Assembly: GCA_016794505.1 (NCBI GenBank)
Contig: JAEUJZ010000137.1
Location: 1-64,000 of the forward strand
Origin: Myxococcales bacterium
GTDB taxonomy: Bacteria > Myxococcota_A > Polyangia > Palsa-1104 > JAEUJZ01
Reading direction: 5' to 3'
Length of the DNA: 64,000 nucleotides
The notes under the pieces are model-generated. The model worked only from the letters and a program-made list of their open reading frames with translations, was not told the DNA's origin and searched no databases. This document shows positions 8,839 through 20,364 of this stretch, one piece after another. A program made the translations under genes and the position numbers. Numbering within the stretch: position 1 is the first letter of the stretch; the number at the start of each line of letters is the position of its first letter.

Positions 8839-10215
8839 ATGACGATCCCCGCCAACTCTGCGACGCTCTCTGCCTCTTCCTTGCGTACGGGCCGCTTGCC
8901 CGAACAAGGCCTCGACCGCGACGCCATACTGGCTGAACTGCACGCGCTGCGAGAAAAGGACGTGCGCTGGCACGACGGCCGTACGTTCAGCTTGGTCTAT
9001 CACGTCAGCGACGATCACACCGAGCTTCTGCGGCAAGCGCACGCGGTCTTTTTCAGCGAAAACGCGCTCAATCCAGGGGCGTTCGGCAGCCTGCGCCAGC
9101 TTGAGACGCAGGTCATCGCCATGGCCTGCGATCTGCTCGGCGGTGGCCCCGATGCCGTCGGCAGCATGACCTCGGGCGGGACCGAGAGCATCCTGATGGC
9201 GGTCAAGACCTATCGCGATCGCGCCCGTGCCCGATCCCCCGAGCGCTTCATCGACGGACCGCCCGAGATCATCACGCCGACGACGGTCCACCCCGCCTTT
9301 GACAAAGCGGGGCACTATCTGGGCGTGAAGATCCTGCACGTACCCGTCGGACCGGACTTTCGCGTCGATGTGGCTGCCGTGCAGGCCGCCATCACGCCGC
9401 GCACCATTGCGCTGGTGGGCTCGGCTCCGGCTTATCCGCAAGGCGTCGTCGAGCCCATCGAGGCGCTGTCGGATCTGGCGCTCGCGCATGGCCTGGGCCT
9501 GCACGTCGATGCCTGCGTCGGTGGCTTCTTTTTGCCGTTTGCGCGCGAGCTAGGCCATCCGATTCCGCCGTTTGATTTTCGCGTGCCAGGCGTGACGTCG
9601 ATCTCGGCCGACTTGCACAAGTACGGCTTCGCAGCCAAAGGAGCCTCGACGATCTTGTATCGCGATGGCGACCTGCGACGTTTCCAGTTCTTTGTCTATA
9701 CCGACTGGCCGGGCGGCATCATGGCCTCGACGACGATGGCCGGCACACGACCGGGCGGACCCATCGCGGCAGCCTGGGCGGCGATGATGTCGCTCGGGCG
9801 CAGCGGGTATCTGCGCAACGCCGACCTGGTGATGCGCACCACGGCTCGCTTTCTTGCAGGCATTCGCGCCATCCCCGGCCTGCGCGTCTTGGGCGAGCCA
9901 GCGATCGGCGTGTTTGCCTTTACCGCCGACGAGCTAGAGATCTTTGCCATCGCCGACGCCATGGAGACGCGCGGCTGGCACATCGATCGCCAGCAGCGCC
10001 CCGACTGCATCCACCTGATGATCAACCCCAACCATGCGGCCATCGTCGACGAGTATCTGCGCGATCTCGCGGACAGCGTCGCGTTTGTGCGCGCTCATCC
10101 CGAGCTAGGCAGCCAAGGCCAGGCCGCCATGTACGGCCTTCTGGCCCGCTTGCCCGAGCGCGGTCAGGTTGCCGAGCTTGTGCTGCAGCACTTCGACGGC
10201 ATCTATCGCCCGTAG
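8839..10215 (+). CDS. Sphingosine-1-phosphate lyase-like PLP-dependent enzyme
   Basis: 458 aa, a fold-type-I PLP enzyme of the group II decarboxylase superfamily. The block around the Schiff-base lysine (SADLHKYGFAAKGAS, Lys261), the following FFVYTDWPGGIMASTTMAGTRPGG and an N-terminal GSMTSGGTESILMAV phosphate-binding loop match S1P lyases rather than amino-acid decarboxylases. S1P lyases split phosphorylated long-chain bases into a fatty aldehyde and phosphoethanolamine. The eukaryotic enzymes carry an N-terminal membrane anchor; none is seen here, as in known bacterial forms. Myxobacteria make sphingolipids, so sphingoid-base turnover is a reasonable role, but no other sphingolipid gene lies in the window. 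Confidence 0.85.
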   Translation: MTIPANSATLSASSLRTGRLPEQGLDRDAILAELHALREKDVRWHDGRTFSLVYHVSDDHTELLRQAHAVFFSENALNPGAFGSLRQLETQVIAMACDLLGGGPDAVGSMTSGGTESILMAVKTYRDRARARSPERFIDGPPEIITPTTVHPAFDKAGHYLGVKILHVPVGPDFRVDVAAVQAAITPRTIALVGSAPAYPQGVVEPIEALSDLALAHGLGLHVDACVGGFFLPFARELGHPIPPFDFRVPGVTSISADLHKYGFAAKGASTILYRDGDLRRFQFFVYTDWPGGIMASTTMAGTRPGGPIAAAWAAMMSLGRSGYLRNADLVMRTTARFLAGIRAIPGLRVLGEPAIGVFAFTADELEIFAIADAMETRGWHIDRQQRPDCIHLMINPNHAAIVDEYLRDLADSVAFVRAHPELGSQGQAAMYGLLARLPERGQVAELVLQHFDGIYRP

Positions 10216-10253
10216 CGTCGCTGCTTCGCTCGGCCGGCCCCGCCAGCCCTGCA

Positions 10254-11552
10254 TCACCCGATGACGACCGGGTCGATGCACACGCCAACTTCAAGAATCA
10301 GATATAGAAGCGCGAGGGCCTGCGATTCCAGCGGGTCCCCGACGGCGCTGGTCGGCTGCGTGTGATACGTCGTGTAAAAGACGCGACCGCAGCCGTGCTG
10401 CACGCTGGCAGAGACTGGCGCTCCCGAGGCATGCACCCACACCCGCGGCGTGATCGTCACCATCTTGCCGTCAGCGTCGGGGCCCAGCTGCGGCTGCACG
10501 GATGCAATGGCGGTCCAGGCATCTTTGACGCTGGGCAGGCTGCGCGACTGCGCGCTGAGCCAGTCCAGCAGCCCGGTGTCGGCCTTGGTCACCGGCTGGT
10601 CGCCGCCGCCCGACTGACAGGCGCTGCCTTGCTGCGAGGTCTCGCCCGTCCACGTGATGTACTTGGGGAAAACTTGGCGCACGTACTCGTAGTACCAGTC
10701 CGATGCATACACGCGCCCGCCGGCCTGCACGAAGTTCTGCAGCGTCGCCTTGGCCGCCGGGTTGTAAATGCCCGAGCACTTGGGCCCGCTTCCTGGATCG
10801 CCCGTGTTGGTCGACCCCGAGCAGGGCAAGAACACGATGTGATACTTGCTGAGCTGTTTCGCGTCGGTGAGCAGCGCGTTGGGGTTGGGAAACGGCGACA
10901 TCTCAAGCGGGTGATGCAGACCATAGATGTCAAACGCGGGCGCATCCTTGGCCAAGACCTGCACCTTGCCCAAGCCGCCTGTGGTGAGCGTCGCTTTCAA
11001 GCCCATCTTGGCCAGCACGACCTCGATCGGATCCCAAGCGCCGAGCACCACCGCGATCTTGGGGATGTCGTCGCCGTTTGCCTTGTCGGTGATGGCTGGC
11101 AGCGTCGTAAGCGCAAGCGGCACGGCCTGATCGCCCTCGCGCACGGTGAACGATCGCACGCGACGGAAGGCTCCCTTCTGCACGACGAGCTGATAGGTCC
11201 CTGGCCATGCCTCTAGCTGGAATTGGCCGTTTACCTGCGTCGTAGTGTGCGGCGTGCCATCTTGCAGACGGACGCACTTATCGCAGTGGACGCCGTCGGG
11301 AATCGGCGGTGGCGGAGCGTTCGTCAGATAGACCAAGGCCCCCGCGATGGGAATCGTGCCCTCGGGCGCCACGACCTTGCCGGTCAGTCGACCCGGCTTC
11401 TGCGGGTTGGGGTTCGGATTGGGATTGGGCTTCTGCATGCCCATTTTTTCGGGGTCATCTGTGCCGTCTCCACGCTCAGCAGCGACGCAGCCAAGCGCTA
11501 CAGCGACGCAGGACGAAAGCACAACTAGACGCCACGTTTGAAAGGCTCGCAT
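10254..11552 (-). CDS. Secreted lipoprotein with carboxypeptidase-regulatory-like domain and a ThuA/amidotransferase-like region
   Basis: 432 aa from ATG 11552. A signal ends in the lipobox-like ALGC (about residue 22), then comes an Asn-Pro repeat linker (about 40-50). Residues ~53-135 resemble a carboxypeptidase-regulatory-like beta-sandwich (LTGKVVAPEGTIPIAGALVYL, GQFQLEAWPGTYQLVV). Residues ~145-425 look like a flavodoxin/glutamine-amidotransferase-type fold (KIAVVLGAWDPIEVVLAKMG, YHIVFLPCSG, LQNFVQAGGRVYASDWYYEYV, GRVFYTTYHTQ) as in ThuA-like proteins. The function is unknown and the domain calls are by pattern only. It is convergent with the S1P-lyase-like gene. Confidence 0.65.
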   Translation of the reverse strand: MRAFQTWRLVVLSSCVAVALGCVAAERGDGTDDPEKMGMQKPNPNPNPNPQKPGRLTGKVVAPEGTIPIAGALVYLTNAPPPPIPDGVHCDKCVRLQDGTPHTTTQVNGQFQLEAWPGTYQLVVQKGAFRRVRSFTVREGDQAVPLALTTLPAITDKANGDDIPKIAVVLGAWDPIEVVLAKMGLKATLTTGGLGKVQVLAKDAPAFDIYGLHHPLEMSPFPNPNALLTDAKQLSKYHIVFLPCSGSTNTGDPGSGPKCSGIYNPAAKATLQNFVQAGGRVYASDWYYEYVRQVFPKYITWTGETSQQGSACQSGGGDQPVTKADTGLLDWLSAQSRSLPSVKDAWTAIASVQPQLGPDADGKMVTITPRVWVHASGAPVSASVQHGCGRVFYTTYHTQPTSAVGDPLESQALALLYLILEVGVCIDPVVIG

Positions 11553-11559
11553 GGGCGCG

Positions 11560-11590
11560 AATATATGCTCCCAGGGCTGTTCCTTGTCAG
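11560..11590 (-). promoter_or_regulatory. Predicted promoter of the 10254-11552 lipoprotein gene (leaderless)
   Basis: On the minus strand, CTGACA (11585-11590), 19-nt spacer, TATATT (11560-11565), 7 nt to the ATG at 11552; no ribosome site in between. Confidence 0.5.
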
Positions 11591-11645
11591 GCAAAGTTCG
11601 CCTCATCAACGAGGCTGATCCGGCCCCCTTCCAGACGGAGACCCC

Positions 11646-12491
11646 ATGCACTTTCGCGAGATTGAGTATCTGAGCCAAGGTGAAGTCCGCATCCTGCGTA
11701 TCAACCGCCCCGAGGTCCGCAACTGCATCGGACCGCAGACGGCGCGCGAGCTTGTCGAGGCCTGGTCGATGTTTCGCGATGACGCAAGCGCCAAGGTCGC
11801 GATCCTGACGGGGGCCGGCGACAAAGCCTTCTGCTCCGGCGCCGACCTCAAAGCCGCCGAGGGACTCTTGGCCGGCACTCCGTCCGAGCGCGCGGCGCAC
11901 AACCGCGGCGAGCGGCCCGGCATCTTGGGCCCGACGCGCTGGACCGATCTGTACAAGCCAGTCCTGGCGGCCGTAAACGGCGTGGCCTATGCCGGCGGCC
12001 TGGAATGGGCGTGCTGGGCCGACCTTCGCATCGCCGAAGAACACGCAAGCTTTGGCGTCACCTGCCGTCGCTGGAACATCGGCCTTGGCGATGGCGGGAC
12101 CGTGCGCTTGCCGCTGATTGTGGGTTTGGGGCGGGCGATGGATCTGATCATCACGGGCCGCGTCATTGATGCGCGCGAGGCCGAGCGCATCGGCCTGGTC
12201 AACGAAGTCGTCCCATCCGGTCAGTCGCTGACGCGAGCGCTGGAGCTAGCGCAGTTCATCTGCACCCTGCCGCAGCCCGCCATCCACAGCGACAAGGAAT
12301 CGGTACTGCGCAGCACCGGTCGCGCTCTGGAAGAAGCCATGCGCATCGAGGCTGCTTGCTTCAACAGCCTGATCGATGGCCCGGAAATTCGCGAGGGTCT
12401 GCAGCGCTTTCGAACCCGATCACACCCCGATCTGCAGCCCGGTGTTGCGCCCGTTACGCCCGGCTTGCCGGCACGACCGAAGCACGACTAA
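11646..12491 (+). CDS. Enoyl-CoA hydratase/isomerase (crotonase) family protein
   Basis: 281 aa. The crotonase core is clear: INRPEVRNCIG near the N-terminus, the oxyanion-hole segment FCSGADLKA (about 60-68), VNGVAYAGGLEWACWADLRIA with the first catalytic-type Glu, GGTVRLP, and GRVIDAREAERIGLVNEVVP. The stretch where hydratases carry their second Glu reads CRRWNIGLGDGGT and seems to lack it, so simple hydratase activity is uncertain and an isomerase, hydrolase or lyase is possible. A GGAG site precedes the ATG. No other beta-oxidation gene is beside it. Confidence 0.85.
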   Translation: MHFREIEYLSQGEVRILRINRPEVRNCIGPQTARELVEAWSMFRDDASAKVAILTGAGDKAFCSGADLKAAEGLLAGTPSERAAHNRGERPGILGPTRWTDLYKPVLAAVNGVAYAGGLEWACWADLRIAEEHASFGVTCRRWNIGLGDGGTVRLPLIVGLGRAMDLIITGRVIDAREAERIGLVNEVVPSGQSLTRALELAQFICTLPQPAIHSDKESVLRSTGRALEEAMRIEAACFNSLIDGPEIREGLQRFRTRSHPDLQPGVAPVTPGLPARPKHD

Positions 12492-12537
12492 AGCGCCGCG
12501 CTGCGATGGGCCCGCCCGCGTCGCGGTCGTCGGCAGA

Positions 12538-15198
<2,661 letters not shown>

Positions 15199-15415
15199 AA
15201 CTTCACTTTATCAACGAAGCTGGCACGGTCGAAATTAAACGCCGCCCGCCCTCGCGGGCTTTGCTCTGGACGTGGGCGTGGGAGTCGGGATTGCTTGGCT
15301 CTTCCCCGGTCTTCGCGGGGCGCGACAAAACGCGTCGGTGTCGGCCCTGCGCAACGCCCGCAGCCAAGTGACTGCGAGCGTCTTGCGGCGAAGAGTTGGA
15401 CGACGGGTGGGCGGA

Positions 15416-16903
15416 CTACTGGCGGGCGAGCTTGGTCAGCGACTCGACGATGATGCCGAGGGGAGAGCCGACCGCGGAGGCCCTGGCCGCTGCGGTGCGC
15501 CACGACTGCGGGACCGCGGTGGTGCCATCCCAGTTGACGACAGCCGCTTCAAACTCGTTGCTTGCGGTGGCCTTGGTGCCGGCCGGCGATGTCCACAGGA
15601 AGTCGGGGTGCGCGTTCTGCAGCCACTCGCCGCCGATGATGTTGCCATTGGCGTCAAGCTCCAGCGTGTACAGGTAGCGAGCGCCCGAGATGGCATCGCG
15701 CGACGGGCTGTCCGGCGTGAACTGGCTGGGCTGCGTCTCGACGACCCACTTGACGTTCATCGCCACGCCGACGATGTGCGTGGTGCCTGGCGCGCGGTAC
15801 GGCTTGAACTTGTCCTCGGCGAAGTCGGCGACCGCAACCTTGGCGTACGACAGCGTCTTGTACGTCTTCTTCGTCTTGGGGTTGAAGTAGTTGTAGTCGT
15901 AGCCATAGACCGGCTGATTCCAGACCTCATAGTCAAACGTCGCGTCAAGGACCATGCTGCGCTTGGCCTTGCCGATCTGGTTGACGACGGCGAGATGCCA
16001 CGTGCCGGCGTTGGTGTCGCGGCAGGCGGGATCTTTGATGCGACCGATCGAGTCGACGGCCGGCATCTTGGTGTTGCAGCGGCCCCCGATGAACTTCACG
16101 CGCGGGCTGGTCGTCGCCCAAAGCTCGCTCGCCAGCGCCTTGATGTCCGAGGGGTAGAACTTGATCTTGGTGACCCCATCGGCGGCCGTGACGGTAATCG
16201 CTTTCTGCGGGCGCGGCACCATGAACGCGGCCGGAGCCCAGCCGTGGCAGATGCCCATCCACGTCTCGACCTTGCCGTAGGTCTGAAAGTACGGCTTGCC
16301 CGTGTCCAGGTTGTACTTGGTCAGCGTCTTGTTGGCGTCTCCGACGAGCAGATCGTACTTCTCGGCCGGTGACAGATGATCGGTACTGACCGGCTGCATG
16401 TTGCGGACATAGTCCGTGTTGGCCTTCCAGTCATCGGTGATCTTGTGACCCGGATCGGCATAGCGCTTGGCCGTCGAGCCAGCGTAAAGACCCCAGTAAT
16501 CGTCTGACCACGGCGACTCGTCGAGATTGACGGCGCGCAGCGTGTGCATGTCTTCCAGCTTGGTCAGCGCCAGCGAATCCACCAAGTTACGCGCCTGATC
16601 GTTGGCGCCTGGCGCGTCTGCCGTGGGGTCCTGACGAATCACAGAGTTCTTCGCCTCGACGAAGGTCTTGTCCGCAATGACCGCGTTGCTGAAGAACGGC
16701 ACGGGGGCCGTCATGGTCTTGGTCGGCAGCGTGTTCAAGAACGCCTGCGGGTTCGAATCGAACTTCTCTAGATCCGCTTCGATGGCCGCGGCCAGCGCCG
16801 GGTCATCCAGAGGCTCTGCGGGCTCGCCCCCGCAGGCCGCAGCAAAGCCCACAAGGCAAAGCCCCAGAGTCATCACCCGACGCAGAGAAAAGATCGTGCG
16901 CAT
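15416..16903 (-). CDS. Transglutaminase-elicitor-like secreted lipoprotein
   Basis: 495 aa with a lipoprotein signal (GFAAACGG, Cys about 24) and a strong AGGAGG ribosome site. The central part carries ETWMGICHGWAPAAFMVPRP with Cys219, followed by TWHLAVVNQIG and VLDATFDYEVWNQPVYGYDY; this Cys, His, Asp order and the CHGWAPA block are what I associate with the transglutaminase-elicitor family first described from Phytophthora. If active it would form Gln-Lys cross-links or act as a papain-fold hydrolase at the cell surface. The assignment is from remembered motifs and is moderately sure. Confidence 0.6.
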   Translation of the reverse strand: MRTIFSLRRVMTLGLCLVGFAAACGGEPAEPLDDPALAAAIEADLEKFDSNPQAFLNTLPTKTMTAPVPFFSNAVIADKTFVEAKNSVIRQDPTADAPGANDQARNLVDSLALTKLEDMHTLRAVNLDESPWSDDYWGLYAGSTAKRYADPGHKITDDWKANTDYVRNMQPVSTDHLSPAEKYDLLVGDANKTLTKYNLDTGKPYFQTYGKVETWMGICHGWAPAAFMVPRPQKAITVTAADGVTKIKFYPSDIKALASELWATTSPRVKFIGGRCNTKMPAVDSIGRIKDPACRDTNAGTWHLAVVNQIGKAKRSMVLDATFDYEVWNQPVYGYDYNYFNPKTKKTYKTLSYAKVAVADFAEDKFKPYRAPGTTHIVGVAMNVKWVVETQPSQFTPDSPSRDAISGARYLYTLELDANGNIIGGEWLQNAHPDFLWTSPAGTKATASNEFEAAVVNWDGTTAVPQSWRTAAARASAVGSPLGIIVESLTKLARQ

Positions 16904-17144
16904 GTACTTTTCCTCCTAGGAAGCCGGCCCAGATGCATCCCTAGCAGCCGGCGAATCGTATTTCGGAATACAAAATCCTAGTCATTCGCACTGACAGCAC
17001 AACAGCAGGTCGGCAAGCGTCCGCGCTGATTCAGCTTCTGCGGCCCACGCGCCCCAAGGGGCCAGGCCGACCGGGAAGAGTCCAGATCTCCGTCGAGAAC
17101 GCGTGCTATGATGCCGCATCACGGACTGTTTGCTGGGGGGCAGA
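16904..17144. promoter_or_regulatory. Divergent intergenic region with palindrome and extended -10 box
   Basis: 240 bp between two divergent lipoprotein genes. It holds an inverted repeat GTATT-TCGG-AATAC (16958-16971) close to the minus-strand gene, a possible operator. On the plus side TGC-TATGAT (17104-17112) is an extended -10 element 32 nt before the ATG at 17145; no good -35 was found, as is common with extended -10 promoters. Confidence 0.45.
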
Positions 17145-18338
17145 ATGCGCCGCGCACGTTGGCTGCTGTTGTCGGGCTGGCTGGTCTGGACCCTGCCGAG
17201 TTTGGGCTGCGGAAGCGGAGTCCCGGCGCGCATCGTCGGCATGGATGACCGCACGATCGCCGTCGGAGAGCAGCTGGAACTAACCGTGCGCGGGACGGTT
17301 CCAGGCGAGATCTCGCTGGAATCGCCCGTCTTGGCCGATGCTCAGGTCACGCGGCTAGCCAGCGAGACCGCGACCGCCATCTTTCGCTGGGTGCCCGTCG
17401 CCAGCGACGTCGGTGTCAAGCCCCTGACCTTTGCGCTCAAGGCCGGGGGCCAGAGTGCGACCGAGTCGGTGGTTGTCACCGTCGTCCCTAGCGAAGCCGG
17501 CCGCCCGCGCTTTCTCAACGCGCCGTACAACATCCTGCTCGACCTGTCGCAAAGCCAAACCGCCACACTGCCGATCGCGGTCAAAGACGACGACAACGAA
17601 GCCATCTCGCTGGCCATCGTCGGCGGCACCGAGCTTGCGAACGCCACGCTCGATGTGATGCCCAACGGCAAGACCGCGATGTTTACCTTCAGCCCTACGC
17701 CGGCTCAGCTCGCCGATCGCTGCAGCTTTGGCACGCAGCTTCGCGCTCGCGATCCCGGCGGCTTGGAAGCGCTGGCCGGCATCTTCATCGAAGCGCGCAA
17801 CGGCTGCGGCGCCGAGCCAGGCGTCCTGATCAACGAAGTCCTGTACGACCCGCCGACCGGCGTCGACCCCAACCGCGACGGCACAATCAGCACATCGGAA
17901 GACGAGTTCGTCGAGCTCGTCAACATCAGCGGCAAAGCCATCGAGCTAGGCGGCGCGACGATCAGCGATGCCGTTGCCGTCCGCTTCACCTTCCCAACGC
18001 CCACGACGCTGCAGCCCGGTGACTCGGCGGTGGTCTTCGGGGGCGGTACTCCCCAGGGCTTTCCCGCTCGTGTCAAAGTCTTCGCAGCGCCGTCGATTAC
18101 GGGTGGGTTGTCGCTCAACAACAGTGGCGATACCGTGACGCTGCGCAGCTCGGACAACGCCATCATCGACAGCGTGACCTATCCCGCCGCCTGCGTACGC
18201 TGCACGGCGTCGATCGGCACATCGATCAACCGGCAGACCGATCTCAACCGCAACACGCTGTTCGTCGGCCACGACCTCGTACAAGCTGCCGTCGGCAAGT
18301 GTTCGCCAGGAGCCCGCGCCAATGGCACCGCGTTTTAG
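17145..18338 (+). CDS. Secreted lipoprotein with lamin-tail domain
   Basis: 397 aa from ATG 17145, with a GGGGGG purine run just before it. Signal peptide with lipobox SLGC (Cys about 22). The N-terminal ~200 residues look like two beta-sandwich domains (ELTVRGTVPGEISLES, FLNAPYNILLDLSQSQ). From about 225 a lamin-tail domain is recognisable: VLINEVLYDPPTG, DEFVELVNISGKAIELGGATISD, LQPGDSAVVFGGG, LSLNNSGDTVTLRSSDN. Secreted bacterial lamin-tail proteins are often linked to nucleases or surface adhesion, but no enzyme domain is fused here. It overlaps the next gene by 17 nt, so the two are very probably co-expressed. Confidence 0.75.
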   Translation: MRRARWLLLSGWLVWTLPSLGCGSGVPARIVGMDDRTIAVGEQLELTVRGTVPGEISLESPVLADAQVTRLASETATAIFRWVPVASDVGVKPLTFALKAGGQSATESVVVTVVPSEAGRPRFLNAPYNILLDLSQSQTATLPIAVKDDDNEAISLAIVGGTELANATLDVMPNGKTAMFTFSPTPAQLADRCSFGTQLRARDPGGLEALAGIFIEARNGCGAEPGVLINEVLYDPPTGVDPNRDGTISTSEDEFVELVNISGKAIELGGATISDAVAVRFTFPTPTTLQPGDSAVVFGGGTPQGFPARVKVFAAPSITGGLSLNNSGDTVTLRSSDNAIIDSVTYPAACVRCTASIGTSINRQTDLNRNTLFVGHDLVQAAVGKCSPGARANGTAF

Positions 18339-20271
18339 GCTTTCGGTCCTGAGCAGCGTCCTTTTCGGCCTGTGCTTGGCCTGCGGCGAAGGGGACTTGC
18401 GGTCGCAGGACCCCAGCCAGCAGCCGCGCACGGGAACCCTGCGCCTGGATCCGCTTCCCGCACAAGATGTGTTGCCGGGACTGCGCCTGCGTCTGTCCGG
18501 CACCGGCTTTCAGCCGACGGCTCGCGCCAGCAGCCAGCTTCTGTTCAGCGGCGAACGCCACAGCAGCGCAGGTACGCAGGCCCTGGATCTGGTGCTGCCC
18601 ACCGAGTTTGCGTCCGAAACGCAGCTTGTTGTCCCAATCGATCCGCCGCTGTTTGCGACGCTGGCCGGCGGTCCGCTTACGGCAAGCGACAGCGTCCATA
18701 TCCAGGGCACGCTGCGTCTTGAGCTGACCGTGGATCGGAAGATCTATGCGCGCACTGCGCCGCTTGAGCTCTCGCTGCGCACGCAGCTTCTGCCCGTCGT
18801 GGATCGGGTCTCACCAACGGCACTGTTTCTGGGCGACGACGTGGTTGTTATCGGCAGCGGCTTCTTGCTCGAAGGCGAAGGCCAGATGGTCCTTTCCTTG
18901 ACGGGAACCTTCGTGCGGCAGGTGCTGCCCGGCGATCGCAGCAGCATGCCAGGCAGCCAGGCCTTGCTGTACCCACGCGTCGAGCACACGCTGATCCCAG
19001 TGTCCAGAAGCGAAGCCCGCCTGCCCTTGTCGGCCCGCACGCTAGGCATCCAGCCCGGCACCTTGTTTGCCCAGGCAACGCTGGAAAATCGCCAGATCAC
19101 CGACGTGAAGCAGGCGGCCAAAGCGGTGTCGGTCAGCCTGTCTTTGCTGCGTACGCAGCTTGTGGCGCTCGACTCGACTGTGGTGCGTCGCGGCATGCGG
19201 GTCAGCGCCAGTGGAGCGGGCTTTCTGCCCCTCGATCTGACGGGCGATACAGCCACGGCCGTCCATCTGTTCGGCACCTTCACGCTGAAAGATGGAACGG
19301 TGGTGCCGACGGACATGACCTTGATCACCGATGTCCAGGACTCGCACCGCTTGGTCTTTGTGCCGCACCCGACGCTGGACAGCATGGGCAGGCTCACCGG
19401 TCTGGGCTCACGGGCGGGCCGTTTCGTCGGGACGCTCGAACCGGAAGTGCTTTCGGGGTCGAATGTGCAGCACGGCGTTCCCCTGCCCTGCAGTCCGCTG
19501 TGCGTCGTCGATGTTGGCTCGCCGATGCAGGTGCTGTACTTGAAGTTCCTGGCCAACTTCACCGAAGGTCTGCGGCGCTTTGGTCTGCGCAATGTCGAGC
19601 CCGAGATTCGCGAGCAGGTGCTCAAGGTCGTGCGGCGGACCTATGCCGACTGGAACGTCGATGTGCGCGACAGCCTGCCGACGGACTTCGACGAATACAC
19701 GACGATCGAGATTGGCGGCCCGGATCCCAACAACGCCGGCCTGTTTGGCTTGGACAACAGCGATGCTCTCGACCGCGGCAACCTGCGCTTAAACGACTAT
19801 ATCGGAGGCTTCAACGCCGCCGCCGATCGCAAGGGCGTGTATGGCTTTGGCGGTGTCTTTCTGGATCCCTTCCTGTCGCTCTCGCCGCGCGCTGCAAGTC
19901 CGCTGCCCATTGCCTCGTCGCGCTTCGACGACGTGTTCGCCGCGTTCGTCCCAGAATATGGTGGCCAGCCTGCCGATCGCAGCGAGCTTGCCGCAGGCGA
20001 AGCCAGGCGCGCCGCCCTGCTGGAAGCGATTCGCGTGCTGGGCGCGCTGATCGGCGGCACGGTCGCGCACGAGTTCGGTCACAGCCTGGGCATGGCCGTG
20101 GTTCCTGGCGGTGGCAGCCACAACACCATCGACAGCGATCGCGAGCTTATGGACTCGGGGCCGTATCGATCGTTTGAAGAGCGCGCTGAGCTGGGCGAAT
20201 ACCAAGCCAGACCCGCCGCTTTCTCGACGGCACACCGCATGTACCTCGATCAGATCCTGGCGCGTGACTAG
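18322..20271 (+). CDS. Secreted zinc metalloprotease-like lipoprotein with repeated beta domains
   Basis: 649 aa. Lipoprotein signal (LCLACGEG, Cys about 21). Residues ~35-400 contain three or four repeats resembling IPT/TIG-type immunoglobulin folds (LSGTGFQP, VSPTALFLGDDVVVIGSGF, VVRRGMRVSASGAGF). The C-terminal ~240 residues form a metalloprotease-like domain with HEFGHSLG (His583, Glu584, His587) and a His in the GGGSHN that follows, the pattern of metzincin-like active sites. Likely to act at the cell surface or outside. The start lies inside the 3' end of the lamin-tail gene, pointing to translational coupling and a shared function. Confidence 0.75.
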   Translation: MAPRFRLSVLSSVLFGLCLACGEGDLRSQDPSQQPRTGTLRLDPLPAQDVLPGLRLRLSGTGFQPTARASSQLLFSGERHSSAGTQALDLVLPTEFASETQLVVPIDPPLFATLAGGPLTASDSVHIQGTLRLELTVDRKIYARTAPLELSLRTQLLPVVDRVSPTALFLGDDVVVIGSGFLLEGEGQMVLSLTGTFVRQVLPGDRSSMPGSQALLYPRVEHTLIPVSRSEARLPLSARTLGIQPGTLFAQATLENRQITDVKQAAKAVSVSLSLLRTQLVALDSTVVRRGMRVSASGAGFLPLDLTGDTATAVHLFGTFTLKDGTVVPTDMTLITDVQDSHRLVFVPHPTLDSMGRLTGLGSRAGRFVGTLEPEVLSGSNVQHGVPLPCSPLCVVDVGSPMQVLYLKFLANFTEGLRRFGLRNVEPEIREQVLKVVRRTYADWNVDVRDSLPTDFDEYTTIEIGGPDPNNAGLFGLDNSDALDRGNLRLNDYIGGFNAAADRKGVYGFGGVFLDPFLSLSPRAASPLPIASSRFDDVFAAFVPEYGGQPADRSELAAGEARRAALLEAIRVLGALIGGTVAHEFGHSLGMAVVPGGGSHNTIDSDRELMDSGPYRSFEERAELGEYQARPAAFSTAHRMYLDQILARD

Positions 20272-20321
20272 GCCGTCCAAGCCAGGTTCCGATCGCTAAA
20301 GCGCGGCAGACAGCTCACTTC

Positions 20322-20353
20322 ATGTGATGGATCATGGCGCAGATCCATCACAT
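20322..20353. terminator. Perfect 12-bp inverted repeat between convergent genes
   Basis: ATGTGATGGATC (20322-20333), 8-nt loop, GATCCATCACAT (20342-20353). It sits in the 93-bp gap between the two convergent stops, so a bidirectional terminator is the simplest reading. There is no T-run on either side, so a protein-binding site is also possible. Confidence 0.55.
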
Positions 20354-20364
20354 AGTCTGATAGA

